A stretch of 64,000 nt of DNA, from assembly GCF_004359215.1 (NCBI RefSeq), contig NC_090610.1, positions 4,432,115 through 4,496,114 of the forward strand, in the 5' to 3' direction. The position numbers and the translations under genes are program-made. A model generated the notes under the pieces. It did no database searches and was not told the DNA's origin. It was given only the letters and a program-made list of their open reading frames with translations. Positions 21,189 through 30,793 of the stretch are shown in pieces. Positions within the stretch are counted from its first letter, which is position 1, and the number at the start of each line of letters is the position of its first letter. Origin of the DNA: Bremia lactucae (lineage: Eukaryota > Oomycota > Peronosporomycetes > Peronosporales > Peronosporaceae).

Positions 21189-22078
21189 CTACTGGATGCT
21201 CGGGAAATGGTCGAGAGTGCTTGTGATCCCACGGCTGCTGCGACCGCGGGGCCGCTTGAAGGATGGACCGGAGCGAACGGGTCTATTGAGCGTCTTCGTC
21301 AACTTGAGCCTGTTGCGTTCGGAGGACCTCGGCAGAACGAGTTTGCGCGGGCTGGACTGAGACCCAGGCGTCGACAGCGTCGTCTTCAAGGGATTTCGGA
21401 CTTTGAGCCGGCGCAGAAGAGCGGAGAAGGTTCTATATGAGGTCCACCGGTAGATAAGCCTTGAGGCGCCCAACATAGAATTTTGCGTGCAAACGCATAT
21501 ATGTAGCTCGGGAATATGCAGGTAGTTCGGCCATCGGTCGCGACTGCGTGAGCGATCGCGACAATCATATGGCAGCCGGTGGGGACTGCTTCAACAACTA
21601 CGGCTACTATAATTATGCTCTCGCGTCCGACGCATCACAGACTCTTGCAGCTCCGAGAGGCTTCTCTCGAAGCGAACGATGCACGTTTGAAGAAACTGAG
21701 ACATTCCTCGTGCGCGCAATGAGTCGTCCCACTTCTGTCGAATTGTACGCATTCCGCGCAATTGGCGCGTTGGACAACCTTCGCGGACGTGAGCGTAGCA
21801 CATTCGCCACTGCTCACGGGTCATGGAACAGATGCGACGGTGTAAATCGCTAATAGCGTGCTCCCAACGTCTGCCTCGCGTTGTTCTAGCCCGGACGCGA
21901 AGGACATTTTTTCACGTCGACTGGCATTCCAGCGTATAAATATTACCGAGAATTTTTGCAGCGCGTCATCGGTGCACGAGTTGTCAGTCGCTTTCCCTCT
22001 CATTGCGCGGAATCGCGCGAAGAAAGCCTTCATGAATTTTGGTGAAATAGGCTGATCAGCACCACCAAGACTATACAA
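21189..22078 (-). pseudogene. Antisense open region behind pol (element D)
   Basis: Between the integrase tail and the polypurine tract of element D, open stretches lie on the opposite strand: 22078-21821 (with P-I-S-P-K-F-M-K-A-F-F-A-R-F-R and C-T-D-D-A-L-Q-K-F), 21824-21591 and 21476-21189. They occupy the same place as the antisense frames of elements B and E but share no obvious motif with them. A sense frame (21177-21440) overlaps. The protein reading is uncertain. Confidence 0.35.
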
Positions 22079-22273
22079 GGCCGAGGCTTTAAGTCTTCAT
22101 CCATGACTCGCGGGGCCTGCTCTCCTCGGGCTGTCGCCTGACGACCCAAGCCGCTGCGTACACGGTCAAGGTTCATGCTGCTCAGTGTTGCTAACTGAGC
22201 AGGGTCGGCGATATCCCATTGGAATTCTCGTTAAGGATTTTTTGAAATTGAAGCTGTGGTAAGCGCAACTTAA

Positions 22274-22553
22274 TAGGGGGTGATGTAATGGGAACTATTA
22301 CATAAGTAGCTTTAGTTTTAATACATTTTATCATAAGTTAGGGGCTATAATATTAGGGTGCCAGAATCAATAAAATTAGCCAATGATGAGTCGACCTATA
22401 TATGAGTGGTACCCAAGAGCAAGCGAACAATTTCGTACTTTGAACGAATATAAAAAAAAACTAAAATCATTACAAAGTTAATTTTCCCTTATAAAAAAGT
22501 GCTTTCACAAAGCTTTATTGTGTAAGACGGTACCGGGCTCCCACTCCGTTACA
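22274..22553 (+). repeat. Polypurine tract and LTR, family D
   Basis: 'ataggggggtga' (22274-22284) is a clear polypurine tract, followed by TGTAATGGG at 22285. The LTR is about 269 bp and ends CTCCGTTACA at 22553. It marks the 3' end of element D on the plus strand. No second copy of this LTR is visible in the window; the 5' part of element D has been lost. Integrase sequence of another element starts directly after it. Confidence 0.8.
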
Positions 22554-23640
22554 ACACGTGCTTGCAAGGTTTGTCAAAGCGTGAAGCTGAGTCCTTCGTT
22601 TTGTTCTCCATTACAACCTCTATCTATCCCGGCAGTGTTGGCAGTCCGTATCAATAAACGACGTCTTTGGGAACCTAAAGATGCTGATAGTGATGGCAAC
22701 GTTACTAGTAGAGTTAGCAAAAGCCCCGTTGCTACTGCTGAGTTGTCTTTATGCTGATTAGAATGTCATCAGTATCCTTCGCATTGACTGTTCAGTCCAT
22801 GTGTGATGAGCAAGAGTCAGGTCATCCTTTGATCGACCGATACCCTCCACCTTTGAACTGGAGTTACACTCTAACAAAGTGGTATGCGTGAATGACGTAA
22901 TCCATTTACAAAGAACTGTATGTTTAGTTGAAGTATGCACCGAAAATTTGATTCGCAATATCTCGCATTGGCAAGAACTCATTCCAACTTCTAAACGAGT
23001 GGACGCATCGTCAGGACACGATTCGCATGTTCTGTCTGACCATCTGTTTTAGGCTGATCAGAAGGTCATAACTTTAATTGTGTTCCAAGCGAACGGAGCA
23101 CGGAGTCTTATAACTCCACTAAGACCGGGGATCTCGATGCGATACCAGTTTTTCACGGGGTAACCCATGGAGTTGAATATCGTGTCGATACAGACACGAT
23201 CACACTCGAAGGTTGTGATCGGTTCTCAGACTGCAACATTGTGAGCGTCCACAATGGTAAACCAGTGAGCAGATAAAGCTTTCACTCAAGATGAGAATGC
23301 AGCCTTCGCAGTGCGCGCCGGGCGCACTGATAATAAAAACAATACCGAGTCAGCAGGAGAATTCCCGCAGGCAAGGTAAGTTGTGGTCCACCTCGTGCAG
23401 ATTTCCATCGCTGATGCGGTGGACTGACAAAAACGGAATGCTGACCAAAAATATGAGAGCAAACGATCTAGTCCTGGTGTCTACGGTAAATCTACTCAAT
23501 GTTGCAGTAATGAATGTGGGCAGTAATACATTATTGCCTGATTGTTTTATTGAATTGCTAAAACAATGCATACGCAATGCATACACGATCAAGCTCTCTC
23601 TTACGATGTAGACATCCTACTTTTTACGTCGGACGTCTCC
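22554..23640 (+). pseudogene. Gypsy integrase with a ~0.5-kb internal inversion (element E)
   Basis: Plus strand: C-K-V-C-Q-S-V-K-L-S-P (22565-) and W-Q-S-V-S-I (22640) begin the integrase, then the frame is lost at ~22,757. On the minus strand from ~23,270 down to 22,758 come I-T-T-F-E-C-D-R-V-C-I-D-T-I-F, P-K-T-D-G-Q-T-E-H-A-N-R-V-L and V-H-T-S-T-K-H-T. From 23,275 the plus strand resumes with the integrase tail (R-A-N-D-L-V-L-V-S-T-V-N-L at ~23,453). The order of motifs is normal if the middle is flipped. Confidence 0.75.
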
Positions 23641-23643
23641 GCG

Positions 23644-25190
23644 CTACCAGTACGAGGCTTCTTTTAGGTGCGGATCACAGCGGTACGATTTTAAAGCATT
23701 CGCTAGAGACTTATGGTCCCAGGTCGGATGTTTCACTTCATCCTTGAAGGATGAAATGTCCGGATAAGCTGCCGCTAGCTCATTGCGAAGGGATTCAAGC
23801 GCTCGCTCAGTTGCCAATTGCTCAATTGCAAACTTCGCTCGGTCTCCCGAACGCTTGATGCAAAGACCGTTCACCGTCGTATAAGTCATGACAACGGTCA
23901 CGCTTATGATTCACGTCATTTCGCAATCGCCGGAGGGTGCGACTGTGATCATGTTAAGAAACAGTCGGGCCCGACAAGTAAGTCGGAGCCGGTCCACCAT
24001 CCTGCTCTTCATCGGTTAATGGACTCGAGTGTTCAGAAGTGCTTTCTAGGGGAGCGCTTCCTGAAACACCGCGAGTTTAAAGGAGTCATTTCGTTTGATG
24101 GCGAGGGCATCCGCACTCGAATACTAGTTAGGAGCCTCGCTTCCGACTGTGGAGAAATGTTCCGGGTCTCGTCCAACCGGATGACAAGACCCACCTTTGA
24201 TCTACATGGACCATCGAAAAAAGCACTTCGCGCCTTCGTAAACTTGGTATACCGGCTAGGAGATACGTCCTTGAATAGGGATCCTTTGGGGAGTACGTCT
24301 CCCTACGGGCATGAACTGCGTCCTTAACGCAGCAGGGACATGAGTCTCCCCATGATAAGCAAGGTTTACCTGCCTCTCTAGAAATTTGGTGCAATTTGGA
24401 GCGTGTACCGATCATAAATCTCTCTTGAAACGGGAAACGTACCAAAACCAGTTTGTCTAGCTACGCTTTGTACAATCTATACAGAAGTATCCCAAGATTA
24501 AAACAAAATATTCACAACCTTGGTACGCTATGTCAGTGTACCATCGTGGTCGAATTAAGGCATCAATAAAAAAATGTTTTCGTCCATTCCAGGTGGATGA
24601 CTCGAAGGAAGGAATTGTGTATTGTTCGTTGATCATTCCAAACCAACGAACATAGGTGCTTTTAGCGGGCAAGCCAAGTTTCTTTTGGGGAGCGACAGCC
24701 AAAATATTGCAATATCTCCCCCTTTAGCTAATGTTAGCATTTGAGCTAACATTTCTTTTAAAGTGATCTTTACTATTACTTCGTTCCTGGTGATGCACGT
24801 TAACATCACTAGCATCGTCACCATTACGAGTCATTACAGGATGACTCTGCAACGGAGGTTCAAACGAATTAAACAAATTAGCGGACAACTCTTTAATTGT
24901 TAAGCCAGAATCCACTGGTTTCGCTGCATCACCCCCAGGCGAACTGAGGACTTTTGCAGATGATTTTGAGTCGGACATTTAACCCGGCTTATAAGTATAC
25001 ACCCCATCGGAGCTGGAGGCGTGTCCGTTCCCGCAGTAGACGCTCAGGTATCTTCTGTTGTTTTTGCTTTATCTGCAGCCACAAATGGTCGTGTAGCTGT
25101 CAAATAACCATTTTAGAGGCGACGCGCACGGGTTTGTTAACCTGCGCAAATCGGCTGGAATCAAATAAACCAACATATACTTCCTTACAG
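23644..25190 (-). pseudogene. Antisense accessory frame behind pol (element E), best copy
   Basis: Opposite to pol, frames run from about 25,190 (Ala/Thr-rich, with S-T-A-G-T-D-T-P-P-A-P-M-G) through 24978-24724 (M-S-D-S-K-S-S-A-K; E-R-S-N-S-K-D-H-F-K-R-N-V-S), 24702-24457 (Y-V-R-W-F-G-M-I-N-E-Q-Y-T-I-P-S-F-E-S-S; then R-P-R-W-Y), 24445-24128 (S-R-E-A-G-K-P-C-L-S-W-G-D-S-C-P-C-C-V) and 23901-23644 (a charged helix). Homologous pieces are at 12.1-13.1, 54.2-55.3 and 57.3-58.1 kb, always opposite to pol and next to the 3' LTR side. Product unknown; no known domain recognised. Three or four frameshifts make this copy non-functional. Confidence 0.6.
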
Positions 25191-25249
25191 AGAAACCATA
25201 ATAGTACTCTCTGTCACTCTACATCATCCACAATAGTGACCGTTGGTCA

Positions 25250-25723
25250 AAAGGTAAAGATGTTACGGGATGTGCCGTTACATATATATTATTATCGTTA
25301 AAAGGAATAAGAAAGAAGAGCAGAACTATTATCTTTCGATCATTTACCTTTTATTTCAAGTATTAACATACTCGGTGTTATTCTTCGCAACTATTCTGTT
25401 CATTGTTTAAATTAAGTCTTTAAATCAACCTTCCCAGTCGCTGCTAGACAAGCGAATGGGCGGTAGACAATGATTTGTAATACATACTAAGATTAATATA
25501 TTAAATCAGTTCACGAAAATAGCAATACCTAGGAACCTAATTTTATTAATTGAATTTTTTCTCCCTATACTAAGTACTGACTGACCTTCAGTTGCTAACA
25601 GCTCTAAGCAGCTTAATACACTTACGTTGCGCACGTGATGTACTCGTAGGCACCTCACATTCATTGTTATTAGTGCAGGTCGGCTGGTACTGAAGCAGTA
25701 CTAGCGAAAGGTGCCCAAGTACA
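25250..25723 (+). repeat. Purine-rich tract and LTR, family N (plus orientation)
   Basis: 'aaaggtaaaga' precedes TGTTACGGGATG at 25261. The LTR is the reverse complement of the family N copies elsewhere (it ends with the complement of 'ctagtactgcttcagtacc' and 'ggtgccc...taca' near 25,723). It is the 3' LTR of element E, in agreement with its plus-strand integrase. Confidence 0.7.
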
Positions 25724-27166
25724 CAGACTGTCAAAGTCCAAGTCTTGATACCTAAGTTCCATGAAACTATAGGTGCGATTAGACGAGACCCAGCCGATAA
25801 GCGAACGTGATCAGATTACCTTTATGCGCTCTAAGCACCTCAGCATATCACGATTCCCTTTATGGAAACGATGTCGAGCATAAATTACAAGACGCCTTGA
25901 GTCAATTAGAATTGATGGTTCTCAAAGCCCTTAACAGTCGCCTTAGCGACTTACAAGCCGATCTTTTTTACTCACGCCCCGTGCCAGTAAGCAAAGGGCT
26001 CTTTGGGGCTAGACCTGTTTATCCTCACCTCCTAGATGCCCAACATAGCCTAATTCTCCCCAGTAGGGCGTCCCACCCCAACTGAGTATCGGCGTTTTCA
26101 CGCAGCAGACTATGGTATGAGGTGGGCTTAGTGCTCTTTCGAGCTTTGCGTGGGTTGCGACGGACAAGCCGGGCAAAGGGTGCTTACGTATCAATAGCAT
26201 CTACGGATTTGTATGCTTTCCGACAGCTTGAAACTCCTCTTCTTCCTCGGCAAAGCCGGGGTCCAAGATTTTCGGTCTATTAGAAGAACTCGATGTGCTC
26301 GGAAAATACGATAATGCCCCTCTGTACAAACGCGAGAGGATTTAAAATTCAGCTCAGCGTTTAACGCAATGTCACCGCCGCTTCAAAAGTAGCGGGGTGG
26401 GATCATAAACGTTTCGTTCGGGTTACGCCCCCAATGGGTCTTGCTGCATAGCAGCAATTAGTGTTTGCGACTCTAAGGCATAGCCCAGTAGGGTCCTTTT
26501 ACCCTGATAGGCAGATAGGCTCGCGATCTTACGCGAAAAGACCGATTAGGCGGTGGAAGCAGGGGAAACATTTGCTGTTTCAGCGTATTTCCACGAGGGA
26601 AATGCGACGTTTATGGACGTTTTACATGTAATAGGTCATTCTCTGGTTGTCCTTCAATGTCTTAACATTCACAACAAGAAAGCGAGCCTTAAGCTCCGGA
26701 ACAGGTACGTTAACATACCAAGTTGGCATTGATGCCGCTAAGTAGTCCTGGACCTGTCTGAAAGAGTAAATTCATTGTGCAAAAAAGGCTTCTAGCCTTG
26801 CATCATGCACCTTTTAGCCCTGAGGCAGAATATGATCCATTTGCCCAGGCCAAACGAACCCTTAAGCTTTTCAAACGCTAAACGTTTCGCCTCAAAGAGG
26901 TTAAGGAGAAAACTTATCCTCACAGTGGGCAAGTCCTTTAAAGACTCAGGCATAGATTGACTACCGGTGCTTCCAGGTGTGGCGGAACTACCTCGCTCCT
27001 TAAGTTAGAGAAAGACTTTTAGACTAAAGAAAGTCACTTTGTTCTATAGAACTAGTTAGTGTAATACACTAATGTCCGATAGCATATACCGTAGGAAGGC
27101 TTAGTCTTCACTGATCGAAGCGCAAGCCGTAGGAAGGCACGACGCTGTTTCGATTAAAACAAGAAC
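25724..27166. other. Unidentified, decayed sequence
   Basis: One open frame of 92 codons (25807-26085, plus) with a short heptad-like stretch (L-Q-D-A-L-S-Q-L-E-L-M-V-L), otherwise stops in all frames. The text 'gccgtaggaaggc' occurs twice near 27,090 and 27,128. It matches no other part of the window that I can see. Probably gag or a non-autonomous element of a different family. Confidence 0.35.
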
Positions 27167-27602
27167 TGTGACGGGGCACTACTGTCTTGTACTGCTTCAG
27201 TACAAGTCACTTCGCACTGCCTCGGTGCGAGTGGTGCCTCACGTCACTTCACGTACACTAGTACGTGCAGAGGAAGACTCTCTTTAAATCACTTGCTTTA
27301 AAGAGGGTTGACTGAAATTGTTCTTACTATAATTCAGTTCTTCTGTTTCTATCTATTTAAAACTAAATTAATTATAAACTAATACAAAACATGTAATAAA
27401 GTTTTATCGGTCTCTCTTTGCGCGCGTCCAGCGCTGACTGGACCGTGGAGAAAGTAGATATAATGGGCTATATCTACCAATAAATAAGCAATTAAAATAT
27501 TACCATGTAAAGTAATATTCTCCAAACATTATCTACCTTTTAGATAATAAATTAATGAACAACCTTAAGTGTCAATTTCATGTAACGATACACCCCGTTA
27601 CA
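27167..27602 (-). repeat. LTR, family M
   Basis: 436 bp from TGTGACGGGGCAC to CACCCCGTTACA, clearly colinear with 15116-15555 (shared 'agtacaagtca', 'cgtacactagtacgtgcag', 'ctggaccgtggag' and 'gtaacgatacaccccgttaca'). Followed at once by LTR L; no polypurine complement is next to it, so it may be a solo LTR. Confidence 0.8.
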
Positions 27603-27610
27603 GGTTAATG

Positions 27611-28112
27611 TGTAGAGAGCTAAAGTTGCCCTATGTTTCAAAATCCCCATTAAGGACACTTTACGTACTTAAGAGGATGGTCAATTACTAAAGTGAATAA
27701 TTATACCCACCACTTGAGTGTGGTTCACATTGTGAGCCATCCTTGTGTATGTGATGCACATGGGTGCATTCACATTATGAGGGATGATGCCTAGCATCAT
27801 CCGTGACGACTGCTAGCGTCTTCCACGGAACGAGGAATTTAGAGTAATATGCTCGCCACACATATCAGTGCATATCTACAGAGATGGCATTAATGATTGG
27901 TTAAATAGGTTTCATATTAAATACGATTAAATATAAATCAGTCTGAAAACTACTTCCTAGTTCACAAGTGCGCACGTAGAGCCGGGTTACCGCTCCGTGA
28001 CGTTACTTAAACTAAGGCTTCTAGTTCGTTGGGTGAGGTCGCTTTGGTATACACCAACTACCTCACTCTACGTGAGAAAAGACGGTTAAACGTTTCCTCA
28101 TTGTAGTGCGTG
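27611..28112 (+). repeat. LTR, family L
   Basis: Begins TGTAGAGAGCTAAAG and runs to the 'aagacggttaaacg' block. It is colinear with 6535-6905 in its first part and with 1-205 in its last part. It is the last repeat before the host gene island, so it forms the left boundary. Confidence 0.7.
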
Positions 28113-28792
28113 GCAGAAACTGAAATTTATTAATGGTCTTAAATGAAAAAGCTTAACTCAAATTACCCTAAAAATAGATTCAGCCACGAGATCTTTATAT
28201 GGTGGCTGCCACGCGTAATATCCATAATAAATCAAATTTTAATGACATTAACCTTTTAGGAAAAAAAATCACCCATAATTTAAATTGTACCACGTTAACT
28301 GTTTAATAACCGAAGTCTGCCCAATTACTAAGTGACTCGTTGAGTCTAAAAGTCTTCCTCTGACTCAACGAGCTAGGTAGCTCTGCTTCATCTTGTGCTA
28401 AACCAATGTAAATAGACCGCCATGAAATCTCTCTCCGTTGCTTAATGTATTACGATTGCTCCATATATTATGGACAATAAGCTGATGCCACACGACGATT
28501 ACATATTATCGATATGCACATTGAGAGGCCAAATTGCCCATATTTTATCTAATAAAATCGGGGATCGTATCTTGCTGATGAAAGCATTATTAAGTGTTGC
28601 GGCTCTAAAAGCATAAAGCGCCATGCGGTCGCTCCATGCGCGTCGCTCAACTCGTTTCGTTCGTTTCGTTCGTTTCTGACGATTTACAGTAGGATCATAT
28701 CGTGATTTGCCATACTGCTATTGAACTTGCGAATTTGATTTGATTTCTCCCTCGGGTTAGGGCCATACACAAACGTATTATTTGTATCTTGT
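28113..28792. other. Spacer upstream of trehalase
   Basis: No open frame of note. There is a short microsatellite-like run 'gtttcgttcgtttcgttcgttt' at ~28,653-28,675. It must contain the trehalase promoter, but no motif can be assigned with confidence. Confidence 0.5.
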
Positions 28793-30793
28793 ATGTCGTC
28801 CAATTGTAATTGTATTTGCATTGAGGAAGATCGTATGGTCTCGTATAACGGAAGCTCTCGGGCCCCCACAGTCTCCCTATCGTTGTTGCTGATTCTGTCG
28901 GTTGGAAACTCCCTGGTAGCTAGCCGCCGGAGTATTCGTCCTCATCTCTTACAGACTCGAAGTATGTCCCTTCGGACCGTAAACGGTGCGATTGCTTCGA
29001 GCCGGAAACAGCAACTGCAGCAACTCCAACGTATTTATTGCCAAGGCGAATTACTGCACGAGGTGCAAATGCAAGAGCTCTTTACGGATAGCAAACACTT
29101 TGTAGACATGCCCATCAAGGCACAGTCATCGGTGAGCAACGTACTGACTCAATTTCAAGAGCTTAAAGCGAGCTTTGATACGAAGCCGAAGGGAGCAGAG
29201 TGGAAAGCGCAACTCGAAACGTTTGTCGAACGACACTTTGATCCTCCAGGAAGTGAGCTAGTGCCTATCGCCCCGCCAGACTATAAAGAAGGAGTCGTGC
29301 CGCCAAAGATTATGAAGATCAGGGATGAACGTCTACGGGACTGGGCGATGGAGCTGCACAAATTGTGGAATGTGCTCGCGCGAGTACCTGCCTCTGCCTC
29401 GTCGGACCAAACGTCTAGGACCTCTTTCCTTCGTTCTCTTCCTATTCTTTCAGCGCCAGATGCTTCGCAAAATGTACTGGCACGTCAATTTAATGGAGAG
29501 AACGTGCTTGTCGTGCCTGGTGGTCGATTTCGCGAGAGCTACTACTGGGACTCGTACTGGATTGTGCAGGGACTTTTGGTCAGCGGACTACACCAAACCG
29601 CCCGAGGAGTCGTGAATCACTTGCTTGAATATGTGGCTGAATTTGGTTTCGTACCTAATGGTGGACGCGTCTACTACCTCACGCGTTCACAGCCTCCAAT
29701 GCTCTCGGATATGGTGCGCGTAGTCAGTAAGATAGAGGGAGTAAATGAAACAGACAATAGCGCTTGGGATCTACAATACTTGCAAGCGGCGTTGCCTTTG
29801 CTTGAGCGGGAATACGAGTTTTGGATGCAACGTGGCCTTCACGGACATGCTATTGAAATCTCATCCGGAGGTGAGACTTTTGTGCTGAATCGGTACGTGG
29901 CGCACAGTGGCATGCCTCGACCTGAATCATACCGTGAAGACCTTTATACAGCGTCTGTGTCACACATCAATGAAAGCGATTACAGTTCGCTGTACAACGA
30001 AATAATAGCCGCTGCCGAAAGCGGCTGGGACTTTTGCAGCCGATGGTTTGATGATTTCTCTACCTTAGCTGCTACTCGCACGTCGCAAGTGATCCCTGTC
30101 GATCTAAACTCCATTTTACACCGAATGGAGCTTAATGTTGCCAAATTTTACGAGGTTCTGGGTAATCCCGTTGCCTCCGCAAGATTTCAAGATGCTGCAA
30201 AGGCTCGCGTAAAAGCGATGGATGCTATTCTGTGGAGCGAACCGGATGGATGCTGGAAGGATTATATTCTTGAGTCTAGTATGCATTCTTCAGTGGTTTC
30301 TGGGTCAGATTACTTTCCATTGTGGAGTGGAGCGTTTGATGCCTCAAATTCTTCTCGACTAGATAGAATAGTTACATCCTTGAAAGCGTCTGGTCTAGTA
30401 CAGGAGGGTGGTATTCAATCTACGACGTCCATTACGGGGCAACAATGGGATGCGCCAAATGCTTGGCCACCGTTGCAGGATATCATTATTGAAGGCTTGC
30501 AAGCAGCGGACACGGTATCATCACGCGCTCTTGCGAATCGCCTTGTGCAAACATGGGTGAAGGCTGGCTTAATAGCCTGGCAGGAAACGTGTCTTATGTT
30601 TGAAAAGTACAACGCTCTTCAGATTGGTGGTGTAGGCGATGGGGGTGAGTACGCGTCGCAATTTGGTTTTGGCTGGTCGAACGGTGTGATTCTGACTGTT
30701 CTCACCAAGTATCAAGAACAGATAAACTTAGACGATTTAGCTGAAAATGCTCGCTCTAACGATACGTGTCATAAATTTCCCAATGAAGGATAA
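28793..30793 (+). CDS. Trehalase, glycoside hydrolase family 37
   Basis: Hydrolyses alpha,alpha-trehalose to two glucoses. The 666-codon intronless frame carries both GH37 signatures: P-G-G-R-F-R-E-S-Y-Y-W-D-S-Y-W at residues ~241-255 and Q-Q-W-D-A-P-N-A-W-P-P at ~549-559. S-G-W-D-F-C-S-R-W at ~411-419 holds the Asp that acts as general acid in this family, and G-G-E-Y near 614-617 matches the C-terminal family motif. The length is somewhat above bacterial periplasmic enzymes because of an N-terminal extension. Met15 is an alternative start, from which a hydrophobic stretch (S-L-S-L-L-L-I-L-S-V) would act as a signal peptide; this suggests secretion or a vacuolar/vesicular location. No lesion seen, so it should be active. 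Confidence 0.93.
   Translation: MSSNCNCICIEEDRMVSYNGSSRAPTVSLSLLLILSVGNSLVASRRSIRPHLLQTRSMSLRTVNGAIASSRKQQLQQLQRIYCQGELLHEVQMQELFTDSKHFVDMPIKAQSSVSNVLTQFQELKASFDTKPKGAEWKAQLETFVERHFDPPGSELVPIAPPDYKEGVVPPKIMKIRDERLRDWAMELHKLWNVLARVPASASSDQTSRTSFLRSLPILSAPDASQNVLARQFNGENVLVVPGGRFRESYYWDSYWIVQGLLVSGLHQTARGVVNHLLEYVAEFGFVPNGGRVYYLTRSQPPMLSDMVRVVSKIEGVNETDNSAWDLQYLQAALPLLEREYEFWMQRGLHGHAIEISSGGETFVLNRYVAHSGMPRPESYREDLYTASVSHINESDYSSLYNEIIAAAESGWDFCSRWFDDFSTLAATRTSQVIPVDLNSILHRMELNVAKFYEVLGNPVASARFQDAAKARVKAMDAILWSEPDGCWKDYILESSMHSSVVSGSDYFPLWSGAFDASNSSRLDRIVTSLKASGLVQEGGIQSTTSITGQQWDAPNAWPPLQDIIIEGLQAADTVSSRALANRLVQTWVKAGLIAWQETCLMFEKYNALQIGGVGDGGEYASQFGFGWSNGVILTVLTKYQEQINLDDLAENARSNDTCHKFPNEG

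Noticed and set aside
23818..24327. 169-codon plus-strand frame in element E
   Set aside because: It has no recognisable domain, and the opposite strand here carries the S-R-E-A-G/C-P-C-C motif shared with two other elements. A sense product cannot be fully excluded.
28653..28680. Short 'gtttcgttc' repeat upstream of trehalase as a regulatory element
   Set aside because: A simple microsatellite of about three units; no evidence of function.
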